36,772 nt of DNA from an uncultured Clostridia bacterium (GCA_944350275.1 CALVOK010000002.1:1-36772); one strand, 5' to 3'; positions 23,961 to 31,882 are shown, counted from the stretch's first letter. The notes: a model not told the origin generated them from the letters alone. Made by a program: numbers and translations.

Positions 23961-24569
23961 ATGTTTCATTTTATTCAAATACTTTTAGCATTACCAATAA
24001 GATTGCTTTTTCCAACAAAGATAATAGGTAGGAAAAATATTCCTAAAGGTGCCTGCATTTTGTCGAGTAACCATACTTCAAATATGGACTCGGTAATGCT
24101 CGCAGTCAAAACGTGGGAGAAAAAATACTACCTTGCCAAAAAGGAACTATTTAAAAATAAAATATTTGGGTTTTTCTTGACCAAACTTGGTGCAATCAAG
24201 ATAGATAGGCAGGCAAATGACATCAACGCAATAAAAAATTGCCTAAAAGTTTTAAAGAATAATAAAAAATTAGTTATTTTCCCTGAGGGAACACGTGTCC
24301 ACAACGAAAATATGGAACTTGGTGAGGTAAAACATGGTGTTGCAATGTTTGCAATAAAGGCAAAGGTACCTGTTGTGCCAATCTTTATTCTGAGACAACC
24401 TAAGATTTTTAGACGAAATAAGATATTTGTAGGCTCGCCATTTACACTTGAGGAGTTTTATGGAAAGAGGCTTGACAGTAACGAACTTGAAAGGGCAGGA
24501 CAGATAGTTACAGCAAAAATGAACGAGTTAAGAGAATTTGCTCTCAATTCTTTGACAAAAAAGAAATAA
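23961..24569 (+). CDS. plsC: 1-acylglycerol-3-phosphate O-acyltransferase (PlsC)
   Basis: 202 residues from ATG 23961, with AAGGAG 6 nt upstream. The frame opens 96 nt earlier, inside the preceding hairpin and promoter. Acyltransferase motifs: N-H-T-S-N-M-D (His38, Asp43), G-A-I-K-I-D-R, F-P-E-G-T-R (107-112) and V-P-V-V-P-I-F. A hydrophobic N-terminus (1-17) fits membrane association. It makes phosphatidic acid from lysophosphatidic acid. In many Clostridia plsC lies between cmk and an S1-domain gene; here the S1 gene follows, but cmk is 10 kb away. Confidence 0.94.
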   Translation: MFHFIQILLALPIRLLFPTKIIGRKNIPKGACILSSNHTSNMDSVMLAVKTWEKKYYLAKKELFKNKIFGFFLTKLGAIKIDRQANDINAIKNCLKVLKNNKKLVIFPEGTRVHNENMELGEVKHGVAMFAIKAKVPVVPIFILRQPKIFRRNKIFVGSPFTLEEFYGKRLDSNELERAGQIVTAKMNELREFALNSLTKKK

Positions 24570-24596
24570 CATGATAAACTTTGACTAGAGGTAATT

Positions 24597-25814
24597 ATGG
24601 AAAATAATATTTTAAGTGAAGAAAAGGACAGAAAGGTGGCAACAAACGACACTTTTAAAGGCGACGAAAGGACAGAGCAAGTTGGACAGACGGGTGGAAG
24701 TCATACTATCGCTCATGCGGAAAATTTTTTCCAAAACATTGAAAAGCAAACTCAATCGAAGAAAAGCGAAAATAGGGCACTTGACGAAAAGTTTGATATG
24801 TCTGCGATCGATAAGATTTTTACAAACTATAAACGTGGACAGATGTTTGATGGGGTGGTAGTTAAGAAAAGAGAAGATGGTTGTATATTCAATATAGGTG
24901 GTAAGAATGATGCCTTTTTGCCAAAAGAAGAGGTTGACGACTATGACTCACTCAAGATGGGGGATAGATTTAAGGTTATTATAACCAATAAAAATTCTGA
25001 TGGAATGATTGAGGTGTCAAAGTCTATGGCGGATGGGATAGTGCTTGCCACTCAGAACGCAAATAGGCTTAAACTTGGAAGTAAATTCACGTTTGTGGTA
25101 ACAAAAGTTGATGAAGATGGGTTGCATTCGAGACTTGGTGAATATTCAATTTTTATTCCTATAAGCGAAATTTCGCCTAAAACACGAGATATCCATAAGA
25201 CAGTAGGCAAACAATTTGAGGCAACTGTCACTGAAATAGATAAGTTTAAAAAACGAATAATAGCAAGCATAAAACTGCTTGAAGAGAAGATAAAAGAAAC
25301 AAACGAAGCACTTTTTTGGAATTCAATTTTTATAAATAAGGTGGTGAGAGGCAAGGTTAAGAAGATAATGCCTTATGGTGCGTTTATTGATGTAGGCGGA
25401 GTCGACTGCTTTATCCATATTTCAAATATGTCATATTCTCGTATTGGCAAGCCAGACGAGGTTATCAAAGAAGGCGAGGAGTATAACTTTAAAGTCATTG
25501 AGGTTGACAGAGAGAATAAAAAGGTAGCACTCAGTCTAAAAGCACTTCAAGAAAGTCCACGACTTCTTGCTATTAAGGAACTCCACGTAGGCGCAATCTA
25601 CAAAGGAATTGTTGTAAAGATTTTACAGTTTGGTGCTATTATAAAACTTGAAAATGGTGCAACTGGACTTCTTCATGTTAAGAATGCCACAGACTCAAAC
25701 AATAAACATATCTATGAAATAGTCAAACTCGACCAGCAGGTAGAAGTTGAGGTGCTTGACAAAGACGAGGAGAACCAACGTGTTTCTTTCCGACTTGTAA
25801 GAGATAAAGAATAA
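24597..25814 (+). CDS. rpsA: S1-domain RNA-binding protein (ribosomal protein S1 homologue)
   Basis: 405 residues. A polar N-terminal 75 residues is followed by four S1 OB folds: about 79-146 (G-Q-M-F-D-G-V-V-V), 160-225 (diverged), 249-318 (V-V-R-G-K-V-K-K-I-M-P-Y-G-A-F-I-D-V-G-G, the best match) and 332-400 (G-A-I-Y-K-G-I-V-V-K-I-L-Q-F-G-A-I). Firmicute S1 homologues with four domains are about this size and bind mRNA. AGAGG precedes ATG 24597. The gene follows plsC by 27 bp, the usual order. The call to S1 rather than another multi-S1 protein is by architecture and synteny. Confidence 0.85.
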   Translation: MENNILSEEKDRKVATNDTFKGDERTEQVGQTGGSHTIAHAENFFQNIEKQTQSKKSENRALDEKFDMSAIDKIFTNYKRGQMFDGVVVKKREDGCIFNIGGKNDAFLPKEEVDDYDSLKMGDRFKVIITNKNSDGMIEVSKSMADGIVLATQNANRLKLGSKFTFVVTKVDEDGLHSRLGEYSIFIPISEISPKTRDIHKTVGKQFEATVTEIDKFKKRIIASIKLLEEKIKETNEALFWNSIFINKVVRGKVKKIMPYGAFIDVGGVDCFIHISNMSYSRIGKPDEVIKEGEEYNFKVIEVDRENKKVALSLKALQESPRLLAIKELHVGAIYKGIVVKILQFGAIIKLENGATGLLHVKNATDSNNKHIYEIVKLDQQVEVEVLDKDEENQRVSFRLVRDKE

Positions 25815-25828
25815 AGGGTTATGCAATG

Positions 25829-25885
25829 CATACTACTATATATACGAGTATTTATGTCAGACATACTACTATATATAGTACTATA
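25829..25885. repeat. CATACTACTATATATA direct repeat
   Basis: The 16-mer occurs at about 25830 and again at about 25863, 33 bp apart. The second copy runs into a TAGT palindromic continuation, and the flanks CAATGC and CAATGCG are also shared. It lies between the S1 gene and the frameshifted small gene. Function unknown. Confidence 0.6.
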
Positions 25886-25942
25886 CAATGCGTAATAGAA
25901 ATACGAAAGTAAAAGATAAAAATTAGACAAAAGGAGACGAAA

Positions 25943-26243
25943 TTGCAAGAAGAGAAAAGCAACCTAAAAAAAGATAAAATGGCAAATAAGAAAAAAGGAG
26001 AAAGTCAAATATCCTTTTACAATCTTCTTCTCGTCTTGTGCAGGTCTTATTATCTTGCTCATCACGACATGGTCGATACTTGACTATTTCCTGGACAGTG
26101 AAAAAATGGGAATGGCTTTTGGAATAAGCATTGGAATAAGTTGTCTATTTTTTCTTGTAGTGATGTTCTCTCAAGGCAATAAGTTGTGGGAAAGAGAGCA
26201 AAGACAACGTCAGAAATTTTTTGAGAAAAAGTATGATAAATAA
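25943..26243 (+). pseudogene. Small two-helix membrane protein split by a frameshift in an A6 run
   Basis: A GGAG site lies 6 nt before TTG 25943, opening a basic N-terminus (Q-E-E-K-S-N-L-K-K-D-K-M-A-N-K-K), but this frame soon gives nonsense. After the A6 run at 25991-25996 the +1 frame reads on to a stop at 26243. That frame encodes K-V-K-Y-P-F-T-I-F-F-S-S-C-A-G-L, a first membrane segment to about I-L-L-I-T-T-W, a second (G-M-A-F-G-I-S-I-G-I-S-C-L-F-F-L-V-V-M-F) and a charged tail. The second frame has no ATG or ribosome site at its start. Removing one A joins both into one protein of about 99 residues. This may be a true frameshift, slippage-controlled expression, or a base-call error. 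A further in-frame ATG at 25979 exists in the first frame. Confidence 0.65.
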
Positions 26244-26296
26244 AAATATGATAAATAAAAATAAGTGTAAAATATGTTTAGCGAACTTCTTTATAT

Positions 26297-26372
26297 GCTG
26301 ATGTGGCTCAGTTGGCAGAGCAGTTGATTCGTAATCAACAGGTCATGGGTTCGAATCCCATCATCAGCTCCA
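26297..26372 (+). tRNA. tRNA-Thr(CGT)
   Basis: A complete cloverleaf of 76 nt. The acceptor stem is GCTGATG with CATCAGC and the D arm contains GCTC..GAGC. The anticodon stem is GTTGA/TCAAC with loop TTCGTAA (anticodon CGT, reading ACG). The T stem is ATGGG/CCCAT around TTCGAAT, with discriminator T and an encoded CCA. No good promoter hexamers were found upstream. Confidence 0.97.
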
Positions 26373-26465
26373 ATTTTGAGATTTTCATTCTGTGCCATAG
26401 TTGTCTTGTGTATTGTTTGTCTTGTGTAAATGATTTTAGTGTTTTTTAGAATGTTTTTTGATATT

Positions 26466-26611
26466 TTGTCAGAATTTTAAAGAGTTTTTTGTAAGATATA
26501 ATGTCAAAAAGTGTCAGAAATTGTCGAGAAATGTCAAAAAGTATCAGAAATTGTCGAGAAAAATTAAAGAATGTCAATAAATGTCGAGAGATGTCAAAGT
26601 TGTCTAAAGAC
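26466..26611. repeat. Array of 10-bp ATGTCAAAAA / TTGTCGAGAA repeats
   Basis: From 26501 eleven consecutive decamers keep exact 10-bp register: ATGTCAAAAA, GTGTCAGAAA, TTGTCGAGAA, the same three again with one change, then more diverged units ending at 26610. A further TTGTCAGAAT is at 26466. The reverse complement of TTGTCGAGAA is the CTCGACAA unit of the array at 13101-13242. The 63-codon ORF inside (a repeated S-K-S-x-R-N-C-R-E) is a product of the repeat and has no ribosome site. Between tRNA-Thr and this array (26373-26465) I see only a TTGTCTTGTGTA direct repeat (26401, 26417). Confidence 0.8.
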
Positions 26612-26699
26612 TTCAATTTTTTACAAGATAAAGACTACAAATATTCACAAGATTTTATTTTAAAATCTGTTTTAATTTTTATGATTTTATAGGAGTGTT

Positions 26700-27389
26700 A
26701 TGAGAAAAGAGTGCAAAAGTGCGGTGATTTTGTTTGAAGATGTCGATAGAGATTTGGCGGAGATTTTGGCTAAGTATCTAGATGACAATGCACAAAGGAT
26801 TTACGACTTTTTTGAGATTAAACCGTCAAAAGAAAAGGCAAAAATCAATATTATTCCAACCAAAAAGGCTTATGATGAATTGTACCGAGCGATGTACAAT
26901 TTACCAGTTGATTATAAAGTGGAGAAATGGAAGATTGGGACTTGCAAAGATGGAGAGATTACATATCTTTCCATTCATGACTATAAAAATACCTCTCACA
27001 AATTTGACGAAGAGGGCTTTGACAAGGCATTATTGCAATACAAAAAGACAATATTGCACGAATATGTTCATTTCGTAAATGAAAAATTCAATCAAATTCA
27101 CGGTTGCACAGACACTGAAAAGTATCTGTTGGAGGGGATAGCAACCTATCTAAGCGGGCAAAATGAAGATGTAACCTTGCCACTAACTTTGACAAAAGAT
27201 GAAATTTTAGATGAGAACAACAACTATTACAATGATTACTACTTGCTTACAAAATACCTTGTTGAAAACTATAACAAAACGGTTATTTTGCAGGCACTTA
27301 AAAACAAAAGTTTCGCAAGAGGAGTTCTAGAAAATGACCTTTATGATAAGGCACAAGAATTTTACAGCAGAGCGGAAAAGACTATATAA
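26700..27389 (+). CDS. Putative zinc metallopeptidase (HExxH)
   Basis: 229 residues, ATG 26700 with AGGAG just upstream. The zinc-peptidase signature I-L-H-E-Y-V-H-F (His120, Glu121, His124) is followed 21 residues later by L-L-E-G-I-A-T-Y (Glu145), the expected third ligand of a gluzincin. This gives His, His, Glu as metal ligands and Glu121 as the catalytic base. No signal peptide or membrane helix, so it should act in the cytoplasm. The sequence before the motif is lysine-rich, and the C-terminus is helical. Substrate unknown; the subfamily is not recognised. It is directly downstream of the decamer array and 51 bp before the HAD-like gene. Confidence 0.8.
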   Translation: MRKECKSAVILFEDVDRDLAEILAKYLDDNAQRIYDFFEIKPSKEKAKINIIPTKKAYDELYRAMYNLPVDYKVEKWKIGTCKDGEITYLSIHDYKNTSHKFDEEGFDKALLQYKKTILHEYVHFVNEKFNQIHGCTDTEKYLLEGIATYLSGQNEDVTLPLTLTKDEILDENNNYYNDYYLLTKYLVENYNKTVILQALKNKSFARGVLENDLYDKAQEFYSRAEKTI

Positions 27390-27440
27390 AAATTGATGTA
27401 CAAAAATTAAAAACTTATTAAAAACAAAAGCGGAGAGATT

Positions 27441-28034
27441 ATGAAAATAGGGATAGACATTGACGGATGTATCAACAATCAAGAGGACTTTACAATAAAT
27501 TATGGCATGAAATATATTGTCGAGAACAATTTACCATACAGAATTGTGGATATAAATCAAGGTGATTCCTGCAAGGTGTTTGATTGGGATGAAAAAACTG
27601 CTCATGCTTTTTGGGAGGAATATAGACAAATTCTAGCAAGAAAAGATATAAGAGTGCATTGCAGTGAAGTTATACGAAAGTTAAAGGATGAGGGCAATGA
27701 GATTTTTATTATAACCGCAAGGTACAACGGAGACGGCTGGTGGGATAGCAAGAGCAGAGATAAGGTTGAAAAGATAACCAAAAAGTATCTAAAAAAGCAA
27801 AAAATCAAATATGACAGATTGATATTTTCTGAAAATAAACAACAAGTTATAAAGGATAATAATATAGATGTTATGATTGAGGATAACATAAAATACATAA
27901 CAGAAATAAGCAAGATAGCACCTGTTATCATCATGAACACCAGAGAGAACAGCAGTCTTGCCATGCCAGACACCTACCGAGCATACTGTTGGTGGGATGT
28001 TTATAGGATAATAAAAGATATAAAGACTAAATAA
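27441..28034 (+). CDS. HAD-superfamily phosphatase, 5'(3')-deoxyribonucleotidase-like
   Basis: 197 residues. Motif I is G-I-D-I-D-G-C (D5, D7), the nucleophile pair of HAD hydrolases. Motif II is F-I-I-T-A-R (Thr), a conserved Lys lies in the following helix, and motif IV is M-I-E-D-N. The long helical cap after motif I and the W-D-W/F-W pattern resemble NT5C-type nucleotidases and the small bacterial 5'-nucleotidase-like group. GGAGAG precedes ATG 27441. The substrate is inferred only. It shares orientation with the metallopeptidase and may be co-transcribed. A bidirectional terminator follows. Confidence 0.82.
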   Translation: MKIGIDIDGCINNQEDFTINYGMKYIVENNLPYRIVDINQGDSCKVFDWDEKTAHAFWEEYRQILARKDIRVHCSEVIRKLKDEGNEIFIITARYNGDGWWDSKSRDKVEKITKKYLKKQKIKYDRLIFSENKQQVIKDNNIDVMIEDNIKYITEISKIAPVIIMNTRENSSLAMPDTYRAYCWWDVYRIIKDIKTK

Positions 28035-28061
28035 GAATTAAAGTCAATAAATATAATAACA

Positions 28062-28102
28062 AAGACCTCATGTAAGAAAATTGCATGAGGTCTTATTTTA
28101 TT
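28062..28102. terminator. Bidirectional terminator
   Basis: An 11-bp perfect stem (AAGACCTCATG with CATGAGGTCTT) with an 11-nt loop. T-rich flanks lie on both strands, serving the HAD-like gene on the plus strand and the XRE gene on the minus strand. Confidence 0.85.
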
Positions 28103-28132
28103 GAGAAAAGAGGTTAAATTTACTACGAAAAA

Positions 28133-28450
28133 TTACTTCAATTTTTTCATTAAATCCAGTATAATCTGTTTATTGTCGGCGGAAAGACTGCCATAAAGTT
28201 CCAGAAGATTTTTATCTTCCTTATTATAACTCTCGCCTAAATAGAAGAAGTCCTGAATGGTTATACCAACAATATCACAAAAATCAAGCAAGGTTTTTAC
28301 TTTAAGTTCAACACTTTTGTTTTCTATCCTTTTTATAAACTGTTCGGTATATCCTAGACGAAAACTCATTTCTCTCATTGAAAGGTTCGCTTGTGTGCGG
28401 AAATATCCCATTCTGTTTACAACTTCATTATAATCAACTTTTTTACTCAT
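28133..28450 (-). CDS. XRE-family transcriptional regulator
   Basis: 105 residues. The helix-turn-helix of the Cro/CI-XRE type spans about 10-65: R-T-Q-A-N-L-S-M-R-E-M-S-F-R-L-G-Y-T-E-Q, then I-K-R-I-E-N-K-S-V-E-L. It ends V-G-I-T-I-Q-D-F-F, the usual close of the domain. The C-terminal 35 residues are helical (D-K-Q-I-I-L-D-L-M-K-K-L) and probably dimerise. It is divergent from the SLOG gene. A 19-bp inverted repeat at 28541-28559 in the shared control region is the likely operator. A weak AAAAGGAT precedes ATG 28450. Confidence 0.9.
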   Translation of the reverse strand: MSKKVDYNEVVNRMGYFRTQANLSMREMSFRLGYTEQFIKRIENKSVELKVKTLLDFCDIVGITIQDFFYLGESYNKEDKNLLELYGSLSADNKQIILDLMKKLK

Positions 28451-28540
28451 TTATCAATTATCCTTTTATAATATTTTATCCAAAAATTGTAAAATATTAA
28501 TGACATATATAGACTAAAAATCTTTAAAAATGATTTAAAA

Positions 28541-28584
28541 TCAATCATATAATGATTGACAATAGACAAAAAATATTATAAAAT
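28541..28584 (+). promoter_or_regulatory. SLOG promoter with overlapping operator
   Basis: TCAATCAT, ATA, ATGATTGA (28541-28559) is a perfect inverted repeat. It overlaps the -35 TTGACA (28556-28561) of a promoter whose -10 TAAAAT (28579-28584) is 17 bp downstream. A regulator bound there would block the plus-strand promoter. The XRE protein encoded divergently is the obvious candidate. Confidence 0.75.
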
Positions 28585-28648
28585 GAGGTAACTATTATCT
28601 CAAAAGTTATATTTAAACAATTTATTTTGAATAAAAAGGAGAGAAATT

Positions 28649-29128
28649 ATGCAACAACAAAAGGCTTGTTCATTCTTTGGTCATAGTGAGATAGAAATCA
28701 ACGATGATTTAAAAAATAGACTTTCAACTACAATAGAAAAGTTGATAGCAGACGGCTATGGTTATTTCTATTTTGGTGGTTTTGGAATGTTTGATGATTT
28801 GTGCTGGCAGATAGTGACAAAATTAAAAGACAAGTATCCTTTCATAAAGAGGATATATTGCCTGTTTGACCCTAGACATTTACGAAAATCAAAACGACCT
28901 AAATGGCTTAAAGACGAGGACTATGAAGAATTTGTCTATTTGGACCTCGATTTTGACTGGTGGTATAAACGGATATATTTTAGAAACTGTGCAATTATTG
29001 ATAGAAGCGACTGTGTTATATTTTATGTAAATCACACACAAAATAGCGGTGCCTATAAAGCAATGAAATACGCAAAAGGCAAGAAAGCATATATTAATCT
29101 TGGGGAATTAGAGAATAAAAATTCATGA
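28649..29128 (+). CDS. SLOG-family (DUF1273/YpsA-like) protein
   Basis: 159 residues. The start is A-C-S-F-F-G-H, with Y-F-Y-F-G-G-F-G-M-F-D (the Gly-rich turn of the Rossmann-like SLOG fold). Then come R-N-C-A-I-I-D-R-S-D-C-V-I-F-Y-V and N-S-G-A-Y-K-A-M-K-Y-A-K-G-K-K (canonical S-G-T-x-x-A-x-x-Y-A), followed by a final strand I-N-L. SLOG domains bind nucleotides or their derivatives, and several act as sensors in stress and immune systems. The ligand here is unknown. AAAAGGAGAG precedes ATG 28649. Single gene under the operator-controlled promoter. Confidence 0.82.
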   Translation: MQQQKACSFFGHSEIEINDDLKNRLSTTIEKLIADGYGYFYFGGFGMFDDLCWQIVTKLKDKYPFIKRIYCLFDPRHLRKSKRPKWLKDEDYEEFVYLDLDFDWWYKRIYFRNCAIIDRSDCVIFYVNHTQNSGAYKAMKYAKGKKAYINLGELENKNS

Positions 29129-29219
29129 TAATCATATCGCTTAAAAAAGGACACGGGTTAAAAACCAAAGTCCTGTTACAAAATGCATATAACAGTATCT
29201 TATAAAATTCTCAATTTAT

Positions 29220-29248
29220 TTGTTTTTTCCTTTTAAATATGTTATTAT
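29220..29248 (+). promoter_or_regulatory. Promoter of the SDR gene
   Basis: TTGTTT (29220-29225), 17-bp spacer, TGTTATTAT (hexamer 29243-29248), an extended -10. Start near 29255, leader about 48 nt. Upstream at 29149-29174 the SLOG gene is followed by a nested GGAC/GTCC and GGTT/AACC hairpin without a T tract. Confidence 0.6.
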
Positions 29249-29302
29249 AACATTGTCAGGTAAACCTATTTTGAAGAGATACTTGACTTTTTAGGAGAAA
29301 TT

Positions 29303-30853
29303 ATGCAAATAGCAATTACAGGCATAACAGGAAACATGGGACAAGCCACACTTGAAGAGGTGGTTAAAATTGACAAGATTGATAAATTCAGATTTCTTGT
29401 TCTGCTAGAAGATAAAAGAATTAAAAAGTTACTTAAACAATACAAAAACTATAGAGATAAATTTGAAATCATTTATGGTAACCTTAAAGATATGGAAACC
29501 TGCGAAAATTTGGTTAAAAATTGCGACTATGTGGTAAACCTTGCGGCAGTTATTCCGCCTCATTCCGACCAATATCCACAAAAAGCAGTTGACTGCAATG
29601 AGATTGGTGTTGATAACCTGGTTACCGCAATTGAAAATTGTGCAAAACAGCCAAAATATATTCATATTTCAACTGTTGCGCTTTATGGAAACAGAAATTA
29701 CAAGCATCCGTATGGACAGGTGGGTGACCCACTATTAGTCAGCCCATTTGATATCTACTCTGCGACAAAGTTAAGAGGAGAATTTCGTGTTCTTGAGTCG
29801 AACATAAAGACCTGGGCGGTACTCAGACAGACAGCAATGTTACATATGAATATGCTCAAAGATAACATGAGCGACGGTCTTATGTTCCACACCTGTTTTA
29901 ATGCACCTCTCGAATGGGCAACCGCACATGACAGCGGAGTGCTTATTGCAAATATCCTCAGGAAAGATATGAGCGAGGATTTGTCAGAAGTCTTTTGGAG
30001 ACAGGTATTTAATATTGGCGGAGGTGAGGTTAACTGTATAACAGGTTATAACACTCTCAACGATGGTTTCAAGATTATTGGCGGAGGAGCAAAAGACTTT
30101 TTCAAACCTTACTACAATGCAACACGTAACTTTCATGGTATGTGGTTTTATGACGGAGAAAGACTAGATGAACTTTTTGACTACCAAAAACAGACAACAG
30201 ATGAATATTGGCAGGAAATAGCAAAAAAGTATAGTTATTATAAACTAGGCAAGATTGTTCCAAAAGGGCTTATTTCAACCTTTGCAATCAAGCGATTGTT
30301 TAAAAGTAAAAACTCGCCAGCATATTGGTATAAACATGGTGACCATGCAAAAATGGTGGCATATTTTGGCGGAGAGGAGAACTACAAAAACCTTGGCAAA
30401 GATTGGTCAAGATTCAGTCTTTTGGTGGAAAATAAGAACGAGAATGGTGACTTTGTTGACTGCGATAAGATAAGAAAACGAGAAAATGCAAGACTTATTG
30501 ACTATTATTTTGATATAGATAATTATAAAAATATAACTATTAAAGACCTACAAAACGTCGCAAAGGCACATGGCGGTCAACTTCTGTCAAATTCTTTTAG
30601 CGGAGATATTTACGAGAGACTTGAGTGGATGACTCAGGATGGCGAAAAATTCTCGGCTAGGGCTTTCACGGTTATGAAAGCGGGGCATTGGCTCAATTCT
30701 ATTTACAAAGAAAATGTTTGGGATTTTGATAGACTATCAAAAAAGGACAAATTGTTTGCTCAAATTTGGCTTGACAGTCACAAGGAGAGCAAGAACAATA
30801 GGTATTATTTTGATGAAAACTTCAATGCAATGATAGAAAAGACAGAGAATTGA
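29303..30853 (+). CDS. Extended SDR-type NAD-dependent epimerase/dehydratase with C-terminal extension
   Basis: 516 residues, far above the usual 300-350. The Rossmann motif I-T-G-I-T-G-N-M-G (5-13) and Y-G-N-L-K-D, V-V-N-L-A-A are in place. I-S-T-V-A-L-Y-G and the active-site Y-S-A-T-K (Tyr and Lys) give the Ser/Thr-Tyr-Lys triad of the extended family. The last 180-200 residues (from about K-L-G-K-I-V-P-K-G) are not part of the fold and are Trp/Tyr-rich. The substrate is not predictable. AGGAG lies 6 nt before ATG 29303. It is 26 bp upstream of the EFR1-type gene in the same orientation, so probably one transcript. Confidence 0.85.
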   Translation: MQIAITGITGNMGQATLEEVVKIDKIDKFRFLVLLEDKRIKKLLKQYKNYRDKFEIIYGNLKDMETCENLVKNCDYVVNLAAVIPPHSDQYPQKAVDCNEIGVDNLVTAIENCAKQPKYIHISTVALYGNRNYKHPYGQVGDPLLVSPFDIYSATKLRGEFRVLESNIKTWAVLRQTAMLHMNMLKDNMSDGLMFHTCFNAPLEWATAHDSGVLIANILRKDMSEDLSEVFWRQVFNIGGGEVNCITGYNTLNDGFKIIGGGAKDFFKPYYNATRNFHGMWFYDGERLDELFDYQKQTTDEYWQEIAKKYSYYKLGKIVPKGLISTFAIKRLFKSKNSPAYWYKHGDHAKMVAYFGGEENYKNLGKDWSRFSLLVENKNENGDFVDCDKIRKRENARLIDYYFDIDNYKNITIKDLQNVAKAHGGQLLSNSFSGDIYERLEWMTQDGEKFSARAFTVMKAGHWLNSIYKENVWDFDRLSKKDKLFAQIWLDSHKESKNNRYYFDENFNAMIEKTEN

Positions 30854-30879
30854 AATAAAATTAAAGGAATATAGATATA

Positions 30880-31806
30880 ATGGAAAACAAAATGAAAATT
30901 CTTATTTGTTATTTTTCAGGCACAGGCAACACAAGAATGGTTGTCAATAAGTATGTTGAGAACTTAAAAAACGAGGGTGTTGAGACCGACCTATATAAGA
31001 TAGAGAGCAACAATTTTCAGCATGACGTAACCGACTATGAAATGATAGGAATTGCCTATCCTGTCCATGCCTTTAACGCGCCATCAATTATCCTCGATTT
31101 TGCCAAATCTTTGCCAGAATGTGCAAGAAAACGCGTTTTTATTGTCAATACTTCAGGTGAGCCACTGAAACTTAACAACATTTCATCAATCAAACTTCGC
31201 AAGATACTTAAAAACAAGGGATACAATGTAACGAATGAATATCACTATTGTATGCCTTACAACATTATTTTCAGACACACCGACAATATGGCATATAAGA
31301 TGTGGAAAACTGCACAAGAGGTCATTCCTGTTGACTGCAAGGAACTTCTAAGTGGCAAATATTCTCTTCTCGAGGATGTTTTTATGGGAAGTTTTATTGC
31401 CTGGCTTTTTAGAATAGAACATTGGGGAGGCAGGTTCAACGGCAAAAGGTACAAGGTCTCAGAGAATTGTATCCATTGCGGAAAATGTGTCAATATCTGT
31501 CCGACTCACAACATAACCCTTAAAGATGGGGAGTTCCACTTTGGTAAAAATTGCCTTATGTGTATGAGATGTTCCTTTCTCTGTCCAAAGAGTGCAATAA
31601 AAATAGGATTATTCGAGAAGTGGAAGGTAAATGGAACGTATAATTTCAACAATGCTAATAAATTTGAGGACGAGGTGCATAAAAACTATTGCAAAAAGTC
31701 CTATGAGAGATATTTTAGAGAGTGTGAAGAAAAAGTGTCTGCAGTAAAGGTCAATGTTATGCAGGAAGAGGATGAGGATGAAATAAAAAATATAGTAAAG
31801 GTTTAA
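30880..31806 (+). CDS. EFR1-type flavodoxin-ferredoxin fusion
   Basis: 308 residues. The N-terminal flavodoxin-like domain (1-150) has the FMN phosphate loop F-S-G-T-G-N-T-R. The C-terminal ferredoxin part has two 4Fe-4S motifs, C-I-H-C-G-K-C-V-N-I-C-P and C-L-M-C-M-R-C-S-F-L-C-P. This EFR1 architecture is common in anaerobic Clostridia and moves electrons between FMN and iron-sulfur clusters. With the SDR gene 26 bp upstream, a shared redox reaction is plausible but not shown. The start could be Met1 or Met5; AAAGGA lies 11 nt before the first, which fits neither perfectly. Confidence 0.9.
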   Translation: MENKMKILICYFSGTGNTRMVVNKYVENLKNEGVETDLYKIESNNFQHDVTDYEMIGIAYPVHAFNAPSIILDFAKSLPECARKRVFIVNTSGEPLKLNNISSIKLRKILKNKGYNVTNEYHYCMPYNIIFRHTDNMAYKMWKTAQEVIPVDCKELLSGKYSLLEDVFMGSFIAWLFRIEHWGGRFNGKRYKVSENCIHCGKCVNICPTHNITLKDGEFHFGKNCLMCMRCSFLCPKSAIKIGLFEKWKVNGTYNFNNANKFEDEVHKNYCKKSYERYFRECEEKVSAVKVNVMQEEDEDEIKNIVKV

Positions 31807-31846
31807 CCTTGACTTAAATTAAGAAAATATCTAAAAAAATAATAGT

Positions 31847-31882
31847 AAAACTCTTGACAAATTTGTGCGGGAGTTTTATTAT
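31847..31882 (+). promoter_or_regulatory. mscS promoter nested in a hairpin
   Basis: TTGACA (31854-31859), 17-bp spacer, TATTAT (31877-31882). The same stretch forms a hairpin: AAAACTC (31847-31853) with GAGTTTT (31871-31877), with ACAAA/TTTGT inside. It may double as the weak terminator of the EFR1 gene. Confidence 0.7.

Noticed and set aside
26501..26692. 63-codon ORF with repeated S-K-S-x-R-N-C-R-E
   Set aside because: It is produced by the 10-bp repeat array, has no ribosome site, and its second part is low-complexity AT-rich sequence.
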